From: Anthoceros angustus
Lineage: Eukaryota; Streptophyta; Anthocerotopsida; Anthocerotales; Anthocerotaceae
Direction of reading: 5' to 3'
NCBI GenBank assembly: GCA_010909165.1
Contig: MU008161.1
Location: 1,364,001 to 1,428,000, forward strand
Length of the DNA stretch: 64,000 bases
In this document: positions 56,510-64,000 of the stretch, piece by piece
Layout of the letters: each line of letters starts with the position of its first letter
Position numbering within the stretch: position 1 is the stretch's first letter
Program-made: the position numbers and the translations under genes
Notes under the pieces: model-generated
The model's input: only the letters and a program-made list of their open reading frames with translations
What the model was told of the DNA's origin: nothing
Databases searched by the model: none

Positions 56510-56578
56510 GTAGTAGTTGCTGCAGAGGCCCTCCGTTTTAGGTTTGTTGGTCTCGATCAGCGGTCACACATCAAGCAG

Positions 56579-58822
56579 CTACAGGTTAGCAAAAGCCTTG
56601 TAGTATATTGAGTCTTTGATCACATATCTTACACCCGCTGTGAGGGTCCCCACTGTCATTAGGGCGGTTAGTATCACCCACATGCAGTGCCATGCCCTTT
56701 GAAGTGTGCTCAGATCTTTCGTGACCTGAACGAACAGAAAAAAATGTTATCAGTTGTGTTTCCCCCTCCACCCGAGCTCATGCATGGTCGATGAAACACA
56801 TCATTGTTACCTTGAGGTACATGTGATTCGACAGGGCAAATTCCAGCGGCCAGATGGCCACGGCTCCTGAGATGACCACAAAGTCTCCGAAAAAGGGCAG
56901 TAAAGCTCCGAGGAATGTGAGGGTGAACATCCACAGGCTTCGTCCCACTATTCGAACCGTCGAGTTGATGGGGGACCACACAGATTCTTTCACTCTCCCA
57001 AAAGTGGAATCGATGTACTCGTATATCGGAAGTGAATAGAGCTGTCAGGTGCATCACATGAAGCCGTGAGAGACTTCAGGGAAGCTGTCGAGGTGGGTAC
57101 GTACGTAAAAGGGAAGCAAGAAATTCAAATGCATACTCACGTGGAGACAAATGGCTGCTTGCAGGAAGGCAGCGGCATAAGCTACGGTGATCCAGTTTTT
57201 GGGACCCCTGAGAGATGCGAGAAGGAAAGGCTGCAGTGCGTTTCCATATGCCCAGTATCCAACGAATCCGAGTCCCATAAAGATGGGGTTGGAGCAGAAT
57301 ATTTGCATCCTCAAAGCCTTGTACATATTTTTATCTGTTGGTGCCTTCACTGTTGACTGCAATTCCAATGAGCGTATATGCTCTCAAGCTCGTTAGTGAC
57401 TCGCCAGAAATTGATCAAAGACTGCCCAGAGGCTGGTCTGTAAAAATTCAGCCACAAGACAAAGATCGGATAGAACGGTAATATTAATATACCTGGATTT
57501 CAGGCAGCATTGTCGTGTTGAAGGTGAAGGCTATGGTTGACAGCGCTCCCAAGACCAAAAAGGCTTTACTCGCTGTTGTTCCCTGCACCGAGTAGTCCCT
57601 TGGTGGAGAGTCCAAACCTGGGAAAGACAGGTCCACTTTCAATCAACAGATGGACACATTTTCAAAGTATATATCCTTTACAATGTAAAGGCCCTACCGT
57701 TTTGGATGGCTATGACGATGGCAATGAGGGTGTATGTTGCTGATGCTGCCATGGAGAGCCCTGAATACACTCGAAGAGCATGCATATGTGGCACACAAAT
57801 TGCGAACAGCCAAAAAAAGATGCCAGTGATAGTAATCCAGATTCCAAGGTGGATGTTTCCATCAGCGGTCATTCCAAGATAGACGGCCTGCAAGCACGCA
57901 GAAGCGCACTGTGAGTTGATTCCCACCCAGTTCAGGACAGCCTCCTGTACATCAACTGTCACAACAGTTGTCCGGACACTAAAGGCACAACAGAACGGAT
58001 GCTAATTCACACCACAGTTCTTCAAGTCAAGCGGCCGGCAAGAATGACGAGCATTCTACAGCCTGAGGAATGCCGATGAGCTATCATACCTTGAGCGCCA
58101 TGCCGGCAAGAATGACGAGCCCAACATCGCCCACAAGAAGGTTGAAGTATTGCAGGAAGAAGACGGTTTTGTACATGAACGGTCCTGTAAGGTCCAGTGA
58201 TTTGGGAGTTGATCAGCTCGCAACCAATGCGTCACACGAAATCTGATAATTCTAGCTGCATCACGAATCCATTCATCAAAGAGACCCTGCACTGCCTGAA
58301 GGCCAGCAAGTTATACCGTAGATGTGGCCAGCGACGTCTCGATGCCTGACATGCCGCACTCCCCCGTACTCGTGAAGAGCAGCCAACAGGGCGTTGCAGT
58401 AGTAAGACAGCAACATTCCCCCGACCCAGAGACCGACGCCGGCGTACCAGCCCAAGGGAACCAGAATGAGATAAGGGTAACCGAGCGCAAATGCACTGTT
58501 CAATGCCACCACAAGTGTGATGCCGATAACCCACCATGGATCTGCAACAGCAGCAACAGCAGATCGAATTTATTGAGACTTTCGACCAAAGGATGCATGG
58601 ATGAAACACCTGCCAGAGGGAGCGAGATGTGCACTTGCCTCGTCCAACAGGATGCTGGGTCTGCTTGGCAAACACTTCGACTTGCACTTTCTCCTGGACA
58701 GGGAAATTGGCCTCGAGCTCGGCCGGGGAAGCATCCGTGCCGCCCATGGCCAGACTGGGCTGGACATCTTCGGGCAGAGGGCTGGGAAGGGACACGATCT
58801 TCCCCGACCGCGAGTTCGTCAT
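56579..58822 (-). CDS. Proline transporter-like amino acid permease (AAAP family)
   Basis: Proton-coupled plasma-membrane carrier of the plant ProT group (proline, betaine, GABA). Eight exons: 58822-58639, 58541-58317, 58184-58090, 57887-57698, 57617-57493, 57356-57141, 57041-56811, 56725-56579; 470 residues. The N-terminus is cytosolic and longer than usual (about 60 residues). The membrane core has DPWWVIGITLVVALNSAFAL, GYPYLILVPLGWYAGVGLWV, YYCNALLAALHEYGGVRHVR then HRDVAGHIYG, VFFLQYFNLLVGDVGLVILA, IAFTFNTTMLPEIQ (conserved ProT loop), GFVGYWAYGNALQPFLL, LGALLPFFGDFVVISGAVAI. The C-terminus is LTAGVRYVIKDSIYYKAFAN. Intron 1 is GC-AG (GAG/GCAAGT at 58638), which matches the GC-AG consensus exactly. 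The exact substrate is not set by sequence. Confidence 0.93.
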
Positions 58823-59461
58823 GCTGGAAGTGGGCGTCGGATACGGACGCGGGCGCCCAAGAGTCCTTGAAATGCTTCACTCGGGGCAGTACCCAAGCGC
58901 ATACTTTGATCCGACTGCATCGGTTATGTAGCGGACGGAAGTCCCAGTGGACGCTCACCCCACACTGCACACTATTCAGTTGGGGAATTGGGTCAAGGAA
59001 CTTCCCATGGTAGAATGAGAATCTCCCTGATCCTGCAGGACTCTGCAAGACCTGGGGGCCGGTTCGGTAGACCGTTCTCTGCTTTCTGAACAGATCGGAT
59101 TGCCCTGCGCGGTTTTCGATATCACCCATCACCATGATTCTGTTTCTCTTCCTTCAATGCCTTCTCGCCACCGTACAGTAGCTTCTGCTTTCCCCTAAAG
59201 TGGTGCAATCGTTCATTCCGTGCCCACCTGCCCTCCTGGACTCAGAACCCCACGTACACTCGCTCGTGATGCAGTCCCCGTTAGCAGCTGTACCATCAAA
59301 TCAGCCCGTCGCCTAAACGTCATCAGCAAATACACGCGCCTGCTCATCGAACTGCTCCTGAGGCCCAAACCCCGATGCACATGGGCCGGCATCCCATCAG
59401 ATTCCCCGGTTAAAGATATCCGTTACCCTCTTGTCGGACCTGTGGAATGGAAAGTGGAAGT

Positions 59462-59700
59462 CCAAGCAAGTCGATCTGGCAAACCTACCCGCTCTGGTCT
59501 CGCAGAGTCCACCAAAACTCTGGAGTATGTATGACACATTTAGTGGCAAACCTACCCGCCCCGGTCTTGCAGATTCAGGATTGACCAAAAATCTGGAGTA
59601 TGACACACACTTCGTGGCAAACGCAAACCTGTCCGCTCTTTCTCTTGCAGATTCGGGAACATTTGACCAACAATCTGGAGTATGTATGCAAACACATTGT
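59462..59700. repeat. Degenerate tandem repeat, three units of about 75 bp
   Basis: The units share GGCAAACCTACCCGC, CTTGCAGATTC or CTCGCAGAGTC, then AAA(A/C)TCTGGAGTATG, at about 59477, 59548 and 59618. They differ by substitutions and short indels. Confidence 0.85.
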
Positions 59701-60166
59701 AAGAGCACTACTTTATTTTGATGCGAAGGCTCAGCACTGCGCACCAGACCTGAGAAAGAATAGAATACGTATTGTAGACGGGATGATGCATAGCACAGCA
59801 CTCTCTCCCTCCCGGCGACACACTCCCCGCCAACTGGCTCTTTCTTCACCGTCCACACTGCACAGTGTTGAACGAGTTCGTCTATCCCATCCCGCACAGT
59901 GTTGAAAGAGTTCATCCATCCCATCCCATCCCGTCACCCGATTCCTCTTGGTAATGTGCGGGAGAGTGAGCATTTCAACCCTAATTCGTATTGCAAGCAG
60001 TTCAGTTCGGAGGGCTTGTAGGAGCTCAGGCGACCTCCCGTCTCCCAAACACTTTGCGGAGTCTGGCACGTGAGCGATCCACTTCAGTCACCTCATGGGC
60101 TTAGATGTTTTTCGTTCACCCTAATCAGGATCAGGAGGCAGCACAATAGCACATAGGCGCTCTCTG

Positions 60167-60219
60167 CGGACATGGTACTTGTATTGTATCTGCGGACATG
60201 GTACTTGTATTGTATCTGC
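60167..60219. repeat. 26-bp direct repeat, two units
   Basis: GCGGACATGGTACTTGTATT followed by GTATCT, twice in tandem. Non-coding. Confidence 0.95.
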
Positions 60220-60928
60220 GCTCAGCAGGACAGAGCCGTAAAGGACTGTGGACGGGGAAGAGAGAGCTCGTTGCCGGAGGGTTGATCTCCGGGAAGGGAG
60301 GGAGGCATGCCGGCCGCACGGTGCATCGGATGTGCATGGGGGTTTGGGGCACACGAGCGGCACGGTGAACAGGCGCGTTTATTTGTCGATAAGGTTTAGG
60401 CGTTTAGGCGACAGGTCAAGAAGAACAAGAAAGCCTGCGTCAGCGTGGCACACAGTGCCGCACACCGTGACAACGATCTCAAGGCGGCCGAGCATCTCGA
60501 CGGCTCGGATTCCGTGCGGGCGTCGCTTCCCCCAGGGAAAGAGTGAGTTGACCACTCATGCCCAACGCCAGTTTCCATGTTCAGACAATCGGACGTCGGT
60601 ATCTGACAGGCCACTGGGTGATTTAACGCCCTGCTGGATTCACACAAGAATCCTTCATCCAGAATCCAGATGGACGTTGCCTCTCATCAGCCCCGCAGTT
60701 GAGCACATTTCCTCGGTTTACGATTGCGTTTACAGGCCACTTTAGACTACTAGTACGCACTCTTCAGCTCGTTTTGCATCAAGATTGAGGCCGTCTTAAG
60801 CTTACTCGAGAATCGGCGCTCCAGTCTCTTCCAAGCTGATGCATCAAAAGCTACAGCTCTCAGATAAAGGCAAGGCAATCCAGAAGATATCCTAACCCTA
60901 AACCCTGATCATCCTCGGCACTGGCAGG

Positions 60929-61560
60929 TTATACGTCAAGATTAGGGCCTGGTTTGAGTTTGAAATGACCCAAGGGGAATCTTCTGTTCCTGGACTGTGT
61001 TGTCTGGAACTCCGTCAGGACCTTCTGTACGGCACCCTCTACAGTTGGAATGTCGGAGGAGGCTGGAGCTCTGACATGTCCAGGATTTACTGCGTGGCAG
61101 ATCTGTGCAGAAAGGAGAAACCATTTGTATAAAAATAGCAGCCAACTTGTGGTTGAACGTGTTCCCGTCTTCCCGGTGAGTATTTCTGGCAGACTGAGCA
61201 ATGGCTGATCCACCACACTACCGGAACGGCATCTTGCAGCTTTCTTGGAGGACGCAGCCACGCTGTCCAGCACGTTACGCATGGTGTTTGCAGCGGCTCG
61301 AGGGTGTGGAGACCTCTTGATGCCAGTTGCTCTCTTACATGGTGTGATCAGCGCTTGTGCACATATGGAATCCCCGGACTTCAGGACACAGGTTTATAAT
61401 TTTAGATATGGAGGTACCATGTCCTGCACAGTTGGATCTTCCACTTTCCGACATCCTGCAGCTCAGGGACAGTTGCAAGGCTGATCCCAACAGTGCTATG
61501 GATGCTTCCAACTCCTCGCTGATAGAAAGAGTCATCGGACTGGCACCCTCAACTTCGCCA
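60929..61560 (-). CDS. Uncertain small gene, uncharacterised
   Basis: I do not recognise this. Downstream of the IPK gene on the same strand, several stretches look coding: EELEASIALLGSALQLSL (near 61520-61470), SGDSICAQALITPC then MRNVLDSVAASSKKAARCRS (61380-61220), and a last piece APASSDIPTVEGAVQKVLTE then FQTTQSRNRRFPLGHFKLKP ending at a stop at 60929. They could be joined by introns with AG acceptors near 61100, but I could not find a start codon or a consistent full set of splice sites. The opposite strand also has a frame here (EDAATLSSTLRMVFAAARG), so strand is not certain. Confidence 0.3.
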
Positions 61561-61703
61561 TATCCAAAGCATAACTGTTCAGAGGTGTTGGGCTACCCTG
61601 TGCTGCAACATGTGCCAAAAACGGGAGCTGTGTTTTATTTATCTCTGCTGGCTGTCGGTGACGTGCCGTATCCCCGTCCATTGACTACCCTGTTAGCCTC
61701 TTG

Positions 61704-63882
61704 TTAGCAGTGGCTGGGTCGAATTACTGTCCCAACCCAGTGCTCCCTGCTTGTTTGAACCGTTCCCTTCAGAGCTTCCAAAGCATGTGGAGACCCAGCC
61801 TGCACAAAGTAGAAGAAAAAGCTTATCACTCCTCATGCCGTCGCAAATGTACGTTCGACATCAGAGCAAGGTGGAACCACCTGCACAACGAAGACAGGTA
61901 TGCCAGCGGACGCTATTGATGCAGCTTCAGCGATTTTGGTAGCCATACCGCCAGTAGTGTCATGTGCTGCCACACTGGTCTGCACTGGTTGGGACAAACT
62001 TGGGGATGAGCTTGTGACAGAACCATGTTCTCTTCTATTATGTTAAGAACAAGGCAACAGTAATACCTGCAGTTCCTGCCCCAGGAGGATCGATAATCGA
62101 CCAATGCCCATCCTCCACCACTGTCACCACATGCTTAAGAGGAGAAGATCAGCAACGAATTTCTACAAGGCATATGCATTCTCCTGTTTGAAAAAGACCC
62201 AATGGCCTGCAGGACCTGATGCTCTGGATTCCTTACCGATTTCCTTCAGTAACACCGCACCTGGAACTGATGGAGGTCGATCAAAGACGCCAGGTACGTT
62301 GGTCTTCAAACATGTTAGGGGTGGGCAGTTCAATAGAGATGAAAAACTTGCAGCACGGCTCTCTCTCTATACAGGGTTGTGATAAATAACCCATCTCATG
62401 TACAGAACTGGAAGGATACGAGGAATACCACATAGCTGGGTTTCAAACTCAGTGCCAAATGACGAACAACGATGTCACCACTAAGAATTCGGCAGCCCTG
62501 AGCAAGGGAATGGGCATGTGTGGCTGAGTAAGCTGCAGATAACATAAGAAACATGCATACGAGCCTCACCTGACTGCTGTCCAATACTGCATCTCCATGC
62601 AAAATCTGTACCACATTCAGGATCTGTTCAGTGAATGGCAAGCCTGTGTGAACGGGAAGTAAGAAGCATGCCATGTCAAGGGGCTGCTACCGGCAAAAGG
62701 CCTGCGTCGAGGGCTCGCTTGACAGCAGCTGTGTTTTCCTGTTCAACCTGCAATCAGGACTAAGACTTTAAGGTAGTTAAGCCAATACTACGCAACGGGT
62801 GATCAACCTGGCTTATGATGACTCCTGAAACCAGGGGACGTCCTACTTCAGACAGCTGAGTACAATGGCAACAACAAGCATACCAAACTATACAAGCATT
62901 TCAGATAGTGCCACGTATTACTTCTCCAGCAGCAGTTGACCAGCCGCCAGAGAATGGAGAGAGACTGACAGCTGGAATACCCTCTGCAACAAACAAGTTG
63001 TCAATGGACTAGCAGCAAGAAGGCCAGCTAAGACATTTTCTGTTGCAATGTGCATCAAGTCTTTCAAATAATGCTTTGTTTTCAAGAGCACACCTGTGGC
63101 AAATGCCCTAACGACTTGATGGTTAAGGGTTGTCACCTACATTCACAGAACAGTGCAGCATACATAAGAGCAACGCAGCATACAGAATTGTAAGCAATGA
63201 CTTCGATGCGGCATGAAAATACAAAGGACTACTGTAGGCACTTACAGATATTCTTGTGGCCACAAAACCTGCTTTGACAAATGGGGCTTCAAGATTACCC
63301 AAATTGACTTTAGCTCTGCTAGCTTGGAAGTGACCGAAAGAGCCTGAGACACCCATTTTTCTGCTCAGAGTTCTGAAGAGAAACTCAGACTAGCCCAAGC
63401 GGCAAAACGTCACCAACCTGCACCGTGGACCAGAACAAACTTGGCCATATCCAGTGGAAGGTCCCAAGATTCCACATCAGGCAGCCCAGCATTTTCTGAC
63501 CCACTTCTCCTGCTCCAGTCCATGCTGAGCTTCTTTTCGTTGGAAAAGCCGATGGCATTACATATCTGCTTTGCTGTACAGGAGAGGACGGCCCCATTTA
63601 TGGTCTCTAGCTCACCTTTCTCCGTAACAGCAGCTCCCCCTGCAGTGTTATCAGAAGCTTGGTTGTCAATCATACTCTTGCGAATGGACGCAACTGGCTA
63701 GCCCAGGTGCCAACTCCCGTGGTGGCTTGACATGACATCCGTCAGGAGCGGAATACAAAGTTGTTGTTCTTCCCCTACATCTAGAGATAACAAAATGAAT
63801 ATCCCCCCAGACCCAACGACGTACCTAGCTTCACGATGCACCGAACAGGGATGTCACCCGCCTTGACAAGATCAGGCGCCAT
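61704..63882 (-). CDS. IPK: Isopentenyl phosphate kinase
   Basis: Amino-acid-kinase-fold enzyme converting isopentenyl (and dimethylallyl) monophosphate to the diphosphate, so salvaging monophosphates into isoprenoid synthesis. Thirteen exons: 63882-63825, 63639-63418, 63343-63246, 63136-63094, 62983-62922, 62855-62808, 62747-62691, 62605-62570, 62497-62420, 62303-62237, 62120-62067, 61984-61881, 61799-61704; 340 residues. Visible: VRCIVKLGGAAVTEKGELET, FVLVHGAGSFGHFQASRAKV (the His after SFG is the family's catalytic residue), PFVKAGFVATRISVTTLNHQ, EGIPAVSLSPFSGGW, ALDAGLLPILHGDAVLDSSQ, CRILSGDIVVRHLALSLKPS, NVPGVFDRPPSVPGAVLLKE, VAAHDTTGGMATKIAEAASI, and the end EALKGTVQTSREHWVGTVIR. The matches to plant IPK are close at every join. 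Exons are very short (36-222 bp). Starts at the first ATG before the conserved Lys-Gly-Gly loop. Confidence 0.95.
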
Positions 63883-64000
63883 TGACAGACAGATTAACTC
63901 CGCAAGTAAGCAGTTCCGCTCCAGAATTATATATTACCACACTGGTTCACGTAAGTATGACATGGCGCTATGATACGCTGCCAACTCGATGCTTGCAGCG
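63883..64000. other. IPK 5' flank
   Basis: Leader and promoter-proximal sequence of the minus-strand IPK gene up to the window end. No other feature seen. Confidence 0.4.

Larger units (their letters stand above)
58823..60928. other. Intergenic: transporter promoter and repeats
   Basis: First about 300 bases: probable leader and promoter of the transporter gene. Then non-coding DNA with three small repeat structures listed separately. A TCCCATCCCATCCCATCCCG microsatellite is present near 59915-59935. The 175-codon minus-strand frame here lies across the repeats and is not believed. Confidence 0.5.

Noticed and set aside
59397-59924. 175-codon minus-strand frame in the 59 kb spacer
   Set aside because: It spans three degenerate 75-bp repeats and a CCCAT microsatellite; the repeated peptide reflects the DNA repeat.

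Overview
This is nuclear DNA from a photosynthetic eukaryote, most likely a streptophyte (charophyte alga, bryophyte or lycophyte grade). The evidence is the gene set: an NPH3-type BTB protein, an SPX protein, a peroxisomal IBR1/SDRA-like reductase ending in SRL, a TAF4 with a plant RST domain, a plant-type ProT carrier and plant-type dCMP deaminase. Genes are intron-rich, with introns mostly 55-160 bp and mostly GT-AG. I cannot name the species. Exon boundaries below were set by hand from reading frame, splice dinucleotides and family conservation.

Layout. 1-8.6 kb is a gene block: NPH3-like (-, cut by the window edge), IBR1-like SDR (-), DUS3-like tRNA-dihydrouridine synthase (+), ITPK-like inositol phosphate kinase (-). 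9.3-17.8 kb is a repeat block: three tandem, decayed copies of a non-LTR retrotransposon, a GC-rich palindromic minisatellite, another element tail and AT-rich DNA. 18.2-20.5 kb is RPA1 (+). 22.5-30.0 kb holds an uncharacterised membrane-protein gene and TAF4, both on -. 30.8-34.1 kb holds a LINE endonuclease relic and a segmental duplicate of the 3' part of RPA1 (pseudogene). 34.2-37.3 kb holds dCMP deaminase (+) and an SFT1/BET1-like SNARE (-). 37.6-42.9 kb is a nested repeat complex: a LINE fragment, three arrays of a 38-bp repeat, an internally deleted Copia element with LTRs and primer-binding site, and a duplicated Copia 3' end. 44.2-48.4 kb holds a two-domain GT2-like glycosyltransferase with a frameshift and an SPX protein. 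48.4-52.4 kb is repeat-containing intergenic DNA. 52.4-63.9 kb is a second gene block: PNPOx-like flavoprotein (+), FolD-type C1-folate enzyme (+), ProT-like amino-acid transporter (-), an uncertain small gene (-) and isopentenyl phosphate kinase (-).

The genes do not form one pathway; they are ordinary nuclear housekeeping and regulatory genes. Head-to-head (IBR1/DUS3) and tail-to-tail (FolD/ProT, DCTD/SNARE) pairs with short spacers suggest a fairly compact genome broken up by islands of decayed transposons.

The most unusual signal is at 37.6-42.5 kb. A 38-bp minisatellite there appears to be an expansion of one short coding segment of the resident LINE family (the IAAHNGLRDVMFS codons), and arrays of it also sit directly behind Copia LTR ends.
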